Assembly (NCBI GenBank): GCA_025351765.1
Contig: JANXVH010000085.1
Location: 1-56,784 of the forward strand
Length of the DNA: 56,784 nt
Source of the DNA: Pedobacter sp.
GTDB lineage: Bacteria; Bacteroidota; Bacteroidia; Sphingobacteriales; Sphingobacteriaceae
Direction of reading: 5' to 3'
Shown: piece after piece, positions 17,924 to 26,739 of the stretch
How positions within the stretch are numbered: the first letter of the stretch is position 1
Layout: each line of letters opens with the position of its first letter
Notes under the pieces: generated by a model
What the model was told of the DNA's origin: nothing
The model's database searches: none
What the model saw: the letters and a program-made list of their open reading frames with translations, nothing else
Made by a program: the position numbers and the translations under genes

Positions 17924-20900
17924 TTAGTCTCTTATGATATTAATGTATCCTTTAAAATTACCTTTGCCATTCCCGAGGTTCAGTATATAAAAATATGTTC
18001 CTTCAGAAATCGGGCTACCATTTACTGTTCCATCCCAATCATTGGCATAGCTTTGTTTATTGTAAATTACACGCCCAGACTTATCAAAAATTCTAAGGGT
18101 ATTATTAGGATAATAGTCGATATTCTTTATGATAAACTTATCATTATACCCATCTCCATTAGGTGTAACTAATGTGCTGGCATTTAGTTTATAATCTTCA
18201 ATTACAGAAATATCTATGCTTTGTTCACTGGAACAGCCGCTGGCATTTGTAGCAATCACCTTGTAAGTGCCACTTTGTTTTGGCCTGATAGTCAAAGTAG
18301 CTGCAGACTGACCGCTAACAATTTCAGAGCCTGTCCACTTATATTGTACGCCACCGGTTGCATCTAATATTAAAACATCGCCCTTAGAAACAGAAAGTTT
18401 CTGATTGGCGCTAATTACAACTATAGGTGGTGGATTAACGGTAACTGTTACAAAACCAGTTTGGTTTTGCCCTGCATTTATATCTGATACGCTTACTAGG
18501 TTGTAATTGAAAGCGCCTGCAGTATTCGTTGCAGATGGAATAATCACAGTTGCGCTGTTTCCAGATGTACTGATTGTTCTGTTTGCACCTCCATTAATGT
18601 TGTAAGTGAAAATATAAGGCCCGGTTCCGTTACTGCCTGTAAATGTTATGTAAGGATTGGTTGCATTTAGGCATACTGAACTAGCTCCCGTAATACTTGC
18701 CAGCGGTATTGGGTTAATTTGAACCGTTGTGGAAATGTTTTGTGCCGCATTGCTATACGCGTCGGCAAGATTTGTTATGGTGTAAACAAAAGTACCTACC
18801 ATACCTGTCTGCACTGTTAAACTAGCGTTGCGGGTACCGGAGGTTAAGGTTTGGTTTGCACCTCCGTTTATGTTATAGGTAAAAACGAACGGTGCAGTTC
18901 CCGTGGTTGCAGTAAAAGTAATCTGCGGTGCAATGGCATTCAATGGAACAGATATGTTTGCGCTTATAGCGGCAATGGGTTTGGCATAGATGTGCAGACT
19001 TGCGCTTTTGTAGTCGATGTTATAATTGGCACTTAAAGAAAGTGTTCCTTGTTTTATCGTATAATCTCCAGGTGCTTCACCGGCCTCTCTGGAAAGTGCA
19101 CCTGTAAAATTATCGGTTCCAACTAGTCCTGTGCCTGTTGAATAGCTTAGCGCCGGGTCTGCTGTGCCTTCTATTTTAGTTTTAGCATCTGCAGTTGCGA
19201 TGATGGTTCGGGGCAGTATAGTTAAAATTTGTTGCTTGGAAACTGCAGGATTGAAAAAAGTATCTCCTTCCTGATTGGCGGTGATGTTAACCGTTCCAGC
19301 ATTCATAATATGCACGTCGTTGTTAATAATAGTTGCAACGTTTGTATTACTGCTCGTATAAATTATATTGTTAGTTGTATTGTTAGAAGTTGCACCAACC
19401 GGAAAATCAGGATCGCCAAAGGTTGCAGTCCTGGTGCTGGAAAAGTTGATGGTTTGGGCTTTCTTCATTACAGCATCGTCCCTCGTATACCAGATTGGAG
19501 AAGTTATGATTCTACTGCCGTCTGCCTCTATAATGTCGGCATAGTAATATCCCACCGCAAGATTAGGCAAACCATTATCGGTATAAGTGAGGATAGCGTT
19601 ACTCCCTGTAACTAACTCTGTGGGGTTTATTCCACTACCAGGAGTTCCATACAGTATTTTAATACTAGTTACCGCACTCGTTGTGATTGAGCTCACCGAG
19701 ATCTGAGGAGCACCTGCAGTCTTGAATATACTTCCCACAGGTTGCTTATTAATTGTGAATGTTATCTTTGCAGCTGAATCTTCAGAAGCATAGAAGCGCA
19801 TTTTCTTAATTGCATCCAGCAAATCATTTTCTGTAAGGGCAGGCGCAAGAACAACTAATCTGGCTCGTGTGTGTTTTCCGAAAGTAAGATTATGGTTATC
19901 GTGATCTATACTTGCGCCTAAATGGTAGCCCTTGGCCAGCATACGGTTATAGTAACTTAAATAACTCATGGCACTTGCAGGATCGGAGTAAGTCACGTTT
20001 GTGGAGAAAGCAGGGCCACTTTCTAGTGCAGATCCAACAATTGCGCTATCTGCGCTGATGTCATAGGTTGATGATATATTGTTATAATCCGTTGTATTTG
20101 GATGTGCTAAAGTAGCGATAGCGTTTAAGCCATGTCTATTTATAATTTTAAAGAGTCCGGTGGAACCGGTATATGTGCTTTTTGGCACATAAATCTGATT
20201 TTCGCCGGGTTCCCATCCAATTAAAGAATCAATACCATATACGATCACATGTCCGCCGCCACTGATGACTCCCCACTCCATTCCGTGCATGGCCACGAAA
20301 TTAGACGTTGTTGCGCGTTTTGCCGCGTCTATACCGGGCTGCCAATTAGCTAAAGACATGCCCGCCTGAGTATGGTTATGCTCAGATATGCCCAAGAAGT
20401 CAAGATTCATGGCAGTTTTAGCAAATGCATAATCGTCTTCAGGTTTTTTTGTTAAATCATCCTTGTTTCCGTCTGAATAACTACTGTGACTGTGCAAGTT
20501 TCCATAATAGAAATTAAGCTTGTTCAAATTCAGTAAACCTGTTTTGAAATTTCCTAAAAGAGGTTGTGCGGTTAAATAAAGCGGACCTCCGCTACAGCTG
20601 TTGTTTAAGGAATAGACAAAAAAGTAATAATTGGTATTCTGAGCCAAATCATTTCTTGAAAATGTTCCCCCTGTTCCATTTTTAATAACAATACCGCCCC
20701 CCAGTTGATCTCCAACCAAATAAGTGGTTTGGTTTACAGGTTCAGAATTTAAATTGATAGTAGTGCTCATCACTACTAAATATGCGTCGGCTCCAGCAGC
20801 CGGCGTAAAAGCTCCCTGTATAAAATTATAATTTGATGTGGTAATCGCAAAGTTTGTAGGTTGCACCGTTGGTACCGCACATGGTAGTAGGGTTTTAGTG

Positions 20901-23146
20901 GTCTGACTGGAAGTTAAAATATTATTAATGTAGTATTTTGGGCCGCCTGTACAGGATATGTTATTTAAAGGGATTATAAAATAATAATAAGTTGTAGCGC
21001 TTGTTAGAGATTTATCGGTAAAAGCACTCGTCACTATCTTATTTGCAACAATGCCGCCACCGAATGAAGATCCAACATTGTAAGCCGTACCGTCTACAGG
21101 TAAGGCACTTAATGTATTGTTCAAACTTCTTATAATTAGATACTCATTGGCATCTGCTGATTTTGTAAAACTTCCGGAAATACTACTGGTAGTTACACCG
21201 TTAAAGGCTAATAGTGTAGCCGGACTTGTAGGGCCAGAACAAGGGGGTAGATTTGGAGGAAAATGTACGCCGAGTTTATTTGGGTCATCATTGTCAATGG
21301 AATTTTGAACAACCGCTGTAGTAGTCCTGATCCAGTCATCAGCAATAAAAGTTGGACTGGGTACTGTTACGTTCAAGCTTCTAACGTAAGAAACATCTTT
21401 AGCATTAACCCCTTGCCCGAAGGCATCAATTATATTATTACTTGCATCTAATAACGCAATACCGTCATTACCGTTAAAGTTAATCACCGTATTGCTGTTT
21501 TGTACAGCGCTTGTAGATGATAAATAGGTAACCTCACTGTTTCCGGTATTCCCGATAAGGACGGTTCCCCGCGCAGGAATAGTAAAGTTCAGATTAACAA
21601 TTTGTGATGGTGCACCAGTAATATTGATGTTGCCGGCATCACCGGAAACATTATAAAGCGCTAATTTTAATTGTGGAGAGGTGGTATTGATGGGAGTGTT
21701 ACTCAGATTTGTAAGTTCAATCCATTTGTTTACTGACGCTCCCTCATAATATTGACTAATTATTACTGGCGCGCTTACCAAAGGAGGATTAGCTGTCGTA
21801 GCGTTCAAAATGGCTACATTTGTTTGCAAATTACCAGCGTTGTCCTGGGCAACAACATATAAGATATAAGAAGTGCCTTCGGTTAAACCGGTAATAGTAG
21901 CAGATGCATTGGAGTTAGCGGTATTTAGGAAAGAACCGGATTTAAATGCCGCATTTCCATTTGCGTCTAATCCGCTTTTAACCTGTGCAGGCGTAGGCGT
22001 ATTCCCAGCGAGAGGCACCAGGGTAAAAAATGTTACTCCTGCTTCATTTATGTTGTTTACAAAGGAAACTGAGGAAGTTGTAGCGGTGCTCGTTTTTGGA
22101 TAAGTGGATGCAGCAATAGGCGGACTTACATCTCCGGCAACCCCACTTCCGTTTAGCGCTACGCTTATTGAATTAGCTCCAGCACTTGAAGCCTGCACAG
22201 TTCCAGCAGAAACGCCAGTCTGGGTAGGGCTGTATTGAACATACACTGCTGGAGACCCGGAAATTTCTGCAGCACTATAATCTAATGATGTACTGAAAGT
22301 TATATTGTCTTTAGAAATGCTGAAAGGTGATGTAGTTGCTACATTTGTATTTGTCGTTACATTGGTGCCGCTTAACATAAAATTCTGTGAAGCAGAAGTG
22401 GTTCCAGTACTTTGACTGCCAAAATCAAGGCTTGTAGGTAACGCTTTCAATTCAGGAGTTAAAGTAACACCTGAACTGAAGGAAAGATTAAAATTATCAA
22501 TAGCAGTCGAAGGCCTGTTACCAGCTCCTGTTGTGGTATTTATGGTTACAATTCTTATCCAAACAGCATTAGCATTGTTGTCTAGCGCATTACCAAAATC
22601 TACATTGACTACGTTGTTAGAAAAAGAAGATCCCCCCGTGGTTAATATCCCGGTAGCTATAGCTGCTGTGAAAACTGTTGGGTTGTTTCCAAAGCCATAG
22701 TCTATACGCCAACTAGCTGTCCGTGGAGAAGTTGCATCGAGCGATTGTAGGTTAAAACTTAATTTAAATGCTGTTTTTCCGGTGGTATTTGCTGCCTGAA
22801 AAATAAATGCAGCTCCCGGATCACCAACAGCAGCTGTTTGTCTTAGTCCGAGTGCCCGGTCTGTGCCCGTGCTTTGCGTTGTTGTAGACGCGGCAGCTCC
22901 TGCAGTGGCAGATGCAAAATTTTTAAATGCGCCTGTGGCATTGTTCCATGGAGTAGCAGCGGTAGTGAGCACCGCGACTGTTCCCAACGCTGTTGCAGAT
23001 GACCCTGTTCTCACGGTGAAACCTGTTGGCAGCCCGCTTGCTATTGCGTCAAAAGATGCAGTAAAAGGCGATGTCGATAGCATAACCTGAGCCGAAATCT
23101 TTTGCGAGAAAAGGAAAAATAATGTAAGAAGTAAAAGTTTTTTCAT
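17924..23146 (-). CDS. giant type IX-secreted protein with PHP phosphoesterase domain and gliding-type C-terminal domain
   Basis: A 1740-residue modular protein with a signal peptide (FSQKISAQ). The N-terminal beta domains include a LPTSLDFGSQSTG repeat near residues 235-340. About residues 455-620 resemble a lamin-tail domain (ISQYYEGASVNKWIELTN). Two tandem Fn3-like repeats end with YYYFIIPLNN and YYFFVYSLNN. A PHP/CehA-type metallohydrolase domain runs from about 880 to 1200, with metal ligands in NLHSHSSYSDG, ISEHNH, LAHPN and SIDHDNH. An MBG-like domain (about 1310-1390) and two PKD-like repeats sharing FTYNINGGAN follow. The C-terminus (TPNGDGYNDKF, then YANDWDGT) is the gliding-motility-associated sorting domain. 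It should be exported by type IX secretion with the adjacent PorP/SprF protein and may cleave phosphoesters outside the cell. Confidence 0.9.
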   Translation of the reverse strand: MKKLLLLTLFFLFSQKISAQVMLSTSPFTASFDAIASGLPTGFTVRTGSSATALGTVAVLTTAATPWNNATGAFKNFASATAGAAASTTTQSTGTDRALGLRQTAAVGDPGAAFIFQAANTTGKTAFKLSFNLQSLDATSPRTASWRIDYGFGNNPTVFTAAIATGILTTGGSSFSNNVVNVDFGNALDNNANAVWIRIVTINTTTGAGNRPSTAIDNFNLSFSSGVTLTPELKALPTSLDFGSQSTGTTSASQNFMLSGTNVTTNTNVATTSPFSISKDNITFSTSLDYSAAEISGSPAVYVQYSPTQTGVSAGTVQASSAGANSISVALNGSGVAGDVSPPIAASTYPKTSTATTSSVSFVNNINEAGVTFFTLVPLAGNTPTPAQVKSGLDANGNAAFKSGSFLNTANSNASATITGLTEGTSYILYVVAQDNAGNLQTNVAILNATTANPPLVSAPVIISQYYEGASVNKWIELTNLSNTPINTTSPQLKLALYNVSGDAGNINITGAPSQIVNLNFTIPARGTVLIGNTGNSEVTYLSSTSAVQNSNTVINFNGNDGIALLDASNNIIDAFGQGVNAKDVSYVRSLNVTVPSPTFIADDWIRTTTAVVQNSIDNDDPNKLGVHFPPNLPPCSGPTSPATLLAFNGVTTSSISGSFTKSADANEYLIIRSLNNTLSALPVDGTAYNVGSSFGGGIVANKIVTSAFTDKSLTSATTYYYFIIPLNNISCTGGPKYYINNILTSSQTTKTLLPCAVPTVQPTNFAITTSNYNFIQGAFTPAAGADAYLVVMSTTINLNSEPVNQTTYLVGDQLGGGIVIKNGTGGTFSRNDLAQNTNYYFFVYSLNNSCSGGPLYLTAQPLLGNFKTGLLNLNKLNFYYGNLHSHSSYSDGNKDDLTKKPEDDYAFAKTAMNLDFLGISEHNHTQAGMSLANWQPGIDAAKRATTSNFVAMHGMEWGVISGGGHVIVYGIDSLIGWEPGENQIYVPKSTYTGSTGLFKIINRHGLNAIATLAHPNTTDYNNISSTYDISADSAIVGSALESGPAFSTNVTYSDPASAMSYLSYYNRMLAKGYHLGASIDHDNHNLTFGKHTRARLVVLAPALTENDLLDAIKKMRFYASEDSAAKITFTINKQPVGSIFKTAGAPQISVSSITTSAVTSIKILYGTPGSGINPTELVTGSNAILTYTDNGLPNLAVGYYYADIIEADGSRIITSPIWYTRDDAVMKKAQTINFSSTRTATFGDPDFPVGATSNNTTNNIIYTSSNTNVATIINNDVHIMNAGTVNITANQEGDTFFNPAVSKQQILTILPRTIIATADAKTKIEGTADPALSYSTGTGLVGTDNFTGALSREAGEAPGDYTIKQGTLSLSANYNIDYKSASLHIYAKPIAAISANISVPLNAIAPQITFTATTGTAPFVFTYNINGGANQTLTSGTRNASLTVQTGMVGTFVYTITNLADAYSNAAQNISTTVQINPIPLASITGASSVCLNATNPYITFTGSNGTGPYIFTYNINGGANRTISTSGNSATVIIPSATNTAGAFNYNLVSVSDINAGQNQTGFVTVTVNPPPIVVISANQKLSVSKGDVLILDATGGVQYKWTGSEIVSGQSAATLTIRPKQSGTYKVIATNASGCSSEQSIDISVIEDYKLNASTLVTPNGDGYNDKFIIKNIDYYPNNTLRIFDKSGRVIYNKQSYANDWDGTVNGSPISEGTYFYILNLGNGKGNFKGYINIIRD

Positions 23147-23174
23147 AGGAGATTAATAGGGATAGTATTAATCT

Positions 23175-23182
23175 CAAATGTA
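23175..23182 (-). promoter_or_regulatory. -7 promoter element for the giant secreted protein
   Basis: The minus strand reads TACATTTG, a perfect TAnnTTTG, 28 bases before the start codon at 23146. The intervening leader shows no Shine-Dalgarno sequence. Confidence 0.45.
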
Positions 23183-23261
23183 AATGATTAGGAGTTAGCT
23201 TAATGTTAAATGTATGTTAGCACCTGTTAAGTCATAATCAGCGGAATGCTATTGTAAATTA

Positions 23262-24356
23262 TTAAACGTTAAAACGGAAGTGCATAATGTCTCCGTCTTC
23301 AACTACGTAAGTCTTTCCCTCTACGCCCAATTTCCCCGCATCTTTACAAGCTACTTCGGATCCGAGTGTTACAAAATCATTGTATTTAATAACCTCTGCA
23401 CGAATAAATCCTTTCTCAAAATCTGTATGGATCACACCTGCAGCCTGAGGGGCAGTAAAGCCTTTAGTGATAGTCCAGGCCCTTACTTCCTGCACTCCAG
23501 CAGTAAAATAAGTAAACAAGTCCAGCAAACGATAAGCCGCACGGATCAATTTATTTACGCCTGATTCGGTCAAACCTAAGTCGGTAAGAAACTCCTGTCG
23601 ATCCTCATAACTATCCATTTCCGCAATTTCAGATTCGATCTTTGCAGAAATCACTAGAACCTCAGCATGCTCATCTTTAACCGCTTCTTTAACTTTATCT
23701 ACATAAGCATTTCCAGTAACTACAGATGCTTCATCTACGTTGCAAACATACATTACCGGCTTTTGAGTAAGTAAACCAAGATCCTGGATAAATTCAAAAT
23801 CTTCAGCAGATACGGCTGCAGAACGAGCAGATTGGCCACTTTCCAGGTGCATTTTTATCACGGTTAAGATCTCAAATGTTCTTTTAGCTTCCTTATCAGT
23901 TTTCGCCATCTTCTCTACCTTTTGAATTCGTTTAGAAACGGTATCCAGGTCTTTTAGCTGCAATTCTATATCAATAATCTCCTTATCTCTTATCGGATCA
24001 ACTGAGCCATCCACATGGATTACATTTCCATCGTCAAAGCACCTCAAAACATGTATAATGGCATTGGTTGCCCTAATGTTCCCTAAAAATTGATTACCCA
24101 AGCCTTCACCTTTAGAAGCACCTTTTACAAGGCCGGCAATGTCCACAATCTCAATAGTATTTGGAACAACCCGGTTTGGTTTTACAAGTTCTTCAAGTTT
24201 GGTTAGTCTTTCGTCGGGCACCGTAATTACACCTATATTTGGTTCTATTGTACAGAAAGGAAAGTTCGCGGCCTGAGCTTTTGCGTTAGATAAACAGTTA
24301 AATAAGGTAGATTTACCAACATTTGGTAAACCAACTATGCCACATTGTAATGCCAT
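23262..24356 (-). CDS. ychF: redox-regulated ATPase YchF
   Basis: A 364-residue Obg-family P-loop protein of standard length. It has GLPNVGKST (P-loop), DIAGLVKGASKGEGLGN (G3 and following loop) and VCNVDE in place of the NKxD guanine motif, the change that makes YchF prefer ATP. A helical insertion and a C-terminal TGS domain (ending in VVEDGDIMHFRFNV) complete it. It binds ribosomes and has been linked to oxidative stress control. It is transcribed alone, divergent from the DUF5362 gene, with a TACCTTTG element upstream. Confidence 0.97.
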   Translation of the reverse strand: MALQCGIVGLPNVGKSTLFNCLSNAKAQAANFPFCTIEPNIGVITVPDERLTKLEELVKPNRVVPNTIEIVDIAGLVKGASKGEGLGNQFLGNIRATNAIIHVLRCFDDGNVIHVDGSVDPIRDKEIIDIELQLKDLDTVSKRIQKVEKMAKTDKEAKRTFEILTVIKMHLESGQSARSAAVSAEDFEFIQDLGLLTQKPVMYVCNVDEASVVTGNAYVDKVKEAVKDEHAEVLVISAKIESEIAEMDSYEDRQEFLTDLGLTESGVNKLIRAAYRLLDLFTYFTAGVQEVRAWTITKGFTAPQAAGVIHTDFEKGFIRAEVIKYNDFVTLGSEVACKDAGKLGVEGKTYVVEDGDIMHFRFNV

Positions 24357-24385
24357 GTATGATTATTATTTTCTTGATTTGCCCG

Positions 24386-24393
24386 CAAAGGTA
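24386..24393 (-). promoter_or_regulatory. -7 promoter element for ychF
   Basis: The minus strand reads TACCTTTG, a perfect TAnnTTTG match about 30 bases before the ychF start. Confidence 0.5.
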
Positions 24394-24455
24394 TCAAATT
24401 TTTAAAAATAATCTTTATGTTTACCAGGCTAAGCCGTTTAAGATTTGCTTTAACT

Positions 24456-24935
24456 ATGGAAGAAGAAGAACTAATATTACCCGATCACGACGCTCATGAG
24501 CTTGTAGTTTCTGAGGACATCAGAAGCTATATCTACCAATCTTCAAAGTGGACTAGATTCCTTTCTATAATAGGATTTATATTTTCTGCAATGATGGTAT
24601 TGATATCTTTTAGCGTAGGTTCCCTGATGACGGCTATGAATACAACAGTCGGTGCGCAAAATAATCCTTATAATGCTTTAGGATCAGGAGTACTTACTAT
24701 AATCTTATTACTGTCTTCTGCTTTATATTTCTATCCTAGCTTTATGCTTTTTAAATTTAGCAATGCAGCAAAACAGGGTGTATTGTACGGCGATCAAAAA
24801 AGTTTGAATGATGCAATGAGTAATTTGAAGTCTTTCTTCAAATTCTGGGGTATCGTGTTAATCGTTGTTCTTAGTATTTATGCTTTGGCTATTTTGTTTG
24901 CAATTGTTGGCGCAATAGCAGCAAATATTGGCTAA
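24456..24935 (+). CDS. DUF5362-like membrane protein
   Basis: A 159-residue protein from the chosen start. An acidic N-terminus (MEEEELILPDHDAHE) leads to a conserved-looking IRSYIYQSSKWTRF, then four hydrophobic segments in two pairs. The architecture resembles DUF5362 of Bacteroidota, of unknown function. An upstream in-frame ATG at 24417 would add 13 residues (MFTRLSRLRFALT), but the MEEEE start looks like the family. Its stop overlaps the stop of the convergent SRPBCC gene by three bases. Confidence 0.7.
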   Translation: MEEEELILPDHDAHELVVSEDIRSYIYQSSKWTRFLSIIGFIFSAMMVLISFSVGSLMTAMNTTVGAQNNPYNALGSGVLTIILLLSSALYFYPSFMLFKFSNAAKQGVLYGDQKSLNDAMSNLKSFFKFWGIVLIVVLSIYALAILFAIVGAIAANIG

Positions 24936-25606
24936 AGTTTAAATCTAAAAGTGCTCATTTCTTTTTTCAAAAGTTCTTCGAGATAGGGGTTTAACAGCTT
25001 TGCTATTGCCATGCCTACACCCCCTGCCGGTGGATGATAAGAGAAAACGACTTTCATGATGGTGCCAGTGAAATCCGGTTTTTCTTCGAAAGTAACACGA
25101 CCAACATGCTTAAAAAAAGAACCCGGTGTAGAACTCCAGCCAATCAATCGGCCTGGCTCATCTTTCACAATCTCTGCTTCCCAATGCAAATTGAATAATT
25201 TGCCTGGCAAATTTGATTTCCAGTGGGATATTTGCCCATCTACCACCTTTATGTCAGCCAAGTGTTTTAAGCTGCCTGGTAAGTTCTCCAAATTTCTCCA
25301 ATAAGCATACAGTTCGGCTGCGGGCTTATCTACTTCAAATTCTCCACGTATATTAATTGCTTTAGCAGTACTTGCATCAACACCTAATCGTTCGTAAACC
25401 AAACATTTTCCTGTCGCACCTCTAAAAGTTAAATAAGCACCATATAGAAAAGGTGTTTTAAAAGGTCGTGTAATATACCTGCCGAGCAGCAAGCCCCCTA
25501 AAAAAACGGATATTAGTCGCTCAGAACGCCCTACGTTTTGATAAGAATGCTTATCGATGGTAGATTCGCCTGCCCTGGTGTGAAAATTTAGATGCTGTAG
25601 TTTCAT
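24932..25606 (-). CDS. SRPBCC-family protein with N-terminal DUF2892-like segment
   Basis: A 224-residue protein. The first 75 residues (NVGRSERLISVFLGGLLLGRYI, then YLTFRGATGKCLVYERLGV) form a short membrane-associated DUF2892-like part. After it comes a START/SRPBCC (polyketide cyclase/Coq10-like) ligand-binding domain: YAYWRNLENLPGSLKHL, GWSSTPGSFFKHVGRVTFEE, SYHPPAGGVGMAIAKLL. The ligand is unknown; a hydrophobic ligand or quinone is the family expectation. It is a clear paralogue of the gene at 26740, which has the same two-part architecture. Confidence 0.82.
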   Translation of the reverse strand: MKLQHLNFHTRAGESTIDKHSYQNVGRSERLISVFLGGLLLGRYITRPFKTPFLYGAYLTFRGATGKCLVYERLGVDASTAKAINIRGEFEVDKPAAELYAYWRNLENLPGSLKHLADIKVVDGQISHWKSNLPGKLFNLHWEAEIVKDEPGRLIGWSSTPGSFFKHVGRVTFEEKPDFTGTIMKVVFSYHPPAGGVGMAIAKLLNPYLEELLKKEMSTFRFKL

Positions 25607-25722
25607 AGTTGTAGCTTATTTTGATAATTACAATTGTATTTTTAACAGTTTTGCTGCCCATTAGTTTTATCATTCTATTTATTTGTAGCAATTAAGTAAA
25701 TTGGAGAACCAAAATAAATAGA

Positions 25723-26130
25723 ATGAATAACAGACTTTGCTTAATTACCCTGTTCATCATGCTTTGTAGCATAAGTTTTGCGCAAAAAGCGCCTGTGCCT
25801 TACGGTGTGCTCCCTACCAAATACCAGCTTGATTGGCAAAATTTGGAAACATATATGTTTATCCACTTCGGCCCCAATACTTTTACAGATAAAGAATGGG
25901 GCCATGGCGATGAAGATCCTAAAGTTTTTAACCCAACCAAATTGGATGCCCGGCAATGGGTGCGGATAGCAAAGGCCGCAGGAATGAAAGGCATCATTAT
26001 TACCGCAAAGCACCATGATGGATTTTGCTTATATCCAAGCAAATACAGTAGCCACACTGTTCGTGAAAGTGCATGGAAAAACGGAAAAGGGGATGTATCG
26101 GTGCAAGTGTTCCATGTGCCAGCTACCTAG
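25723..26130 (+). pseudogene. truncated GH29 alpha-L-fucosidase
   Basis: The 135-residue frame has a signal peptide (CSISFAQ) and the N-terminal part of a GH29 fucosidase barrel: [21 protein letters not shown], then [28 protein letters not shown]. It stops after KNGKGDV followed by unrelated [11 protein letters not shown]. Intact GH29 enzymes are about 450-700 residues, and the catalytic nucleophile Asp and acid/base lie beyond the break. No downstream fragment of the enzyme is found before the next gene at 26207, so this is a deletion remnant rather than a frameshift. Confidence 0.85.
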
Positions 26131-26188
26131 TTTCCAGCTAATTCTCGTAATTAATTGAAAATTAATGTGATCCAATTAAAATTTGCAG

Positions 26189-26196
26189 TATCTTTG
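26189..26196 (+). promoter_or_regulatory. -7 promoter element TATCTTTG
   Basis: A perfect TAnnTTTG match ten bases before the ATG at 26207. It lies downstream of the in-frame TTG at 26183, so that upstream start would not be transcribed, which decides the start of the J-domain gene. Confidence 0.5.
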
Positions 26197-26206
26197 CGCA
26201 AATTTT

Positions 26207-26653
26207 ATGAAGAAGATAATAGATTACAGAAAGCTACTGGGTGTACAAAAAGATACCGAATTAAAGGAATTGAAGACCATTTACAGGAACTTAATGAAAG
26301 ATTGGCATCCAGACAAGTTTCAAGATAGTGAAGATGCAAAGGTTGAGGCAGAAACTAAGAGCAAAGAGATTATAGAAGCTTATCACTTTTTGGTTAGCAT
26401 AGCACCAGAAACACTGGCTTTGTCTAAAGAGGAATATGATCAAACTACTGGCGCCTGTGGTATTGCAGATTATAACTGGGCAGGGTTAGTTCTTACCGTG
26501 CATTTTCTTGACGGAAGTGCTTATGAATACTTTGGTGTTCCAAAGCAGATCTATGTTAAATTAGTAAACGCAGATTCGCCAGGTAGATTTGCTCGCAGGC
26601 ATATTTTTACTTCTTTTCCTTACAGGAACATCGCCAAATTAGCTACGGCATAG
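26207..26653 (+). CDS. J-domain protein fused to a KTSC domain
   Basis: A 148-residue protein. Residues 1-65 are a J domain with the diagnostic HPD (KDWHPDKF) that stimulates Hsp70 ATPase. Residues about 80-140 are a KTSC domain (YEYFGVPKQIYVKLVNADSPGRF, then FPYRNI), a small fold found at the end of some lysyl-tRNA synthetases and alone in many bacteria. There is no Gly/Phe or zinc-finger region, so it is not a classical DnaJ. The ATG at 26207 is preferred because a promoter element sits between it and an upstream TTG. A role as a specialised DnaK co-chaperone is inferred. Confidence 0.85.
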   Translation: MKKIIDYRKLLGVQKDTELKELKTIYRNLMKDWHPDKFQDSEDAKVEAETKSKEIIEAYHFLVSIAPETLALSKEEYDQTTGACGIADYNWAGLVLTVHFLDGSAYEYFGVPKQIYVKLVNADSPGRFARRHIFTSFPYRNIAKLATA

Positions 26654-26686
26654 GTTTAAAAATTTAAGCCAATACTTATATATTTT

Positions 26687-26733
26687 CATTGTGTTCTGGA
26701 TTATTTGTATAATTAATAATCCAGAACACAATG
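26687..26733. terminator. 19-bp perfect hairpin between convergent genes
   Basis: Arms 26687-26705 (CATTGTGTTCTGGATTATT) and 26715-26733 are exact reverse complements with a nine-base loop. It sits between the ends of the J-domain gene and the minus-strand SRPBCC gene. A bidirectional terminator is the simplest reading, although neither side has a strong T tract. Confidence 0.65.
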
Positions 26734-26739
26734 TGTTAA

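Noticed and set aside
17807..23090. Plus-strand frames opposite the giant secreted protein
   Set aside because: The minus-strand frame is one continuous 1740-codon gene with recognisable domains; the others lack any family feature.
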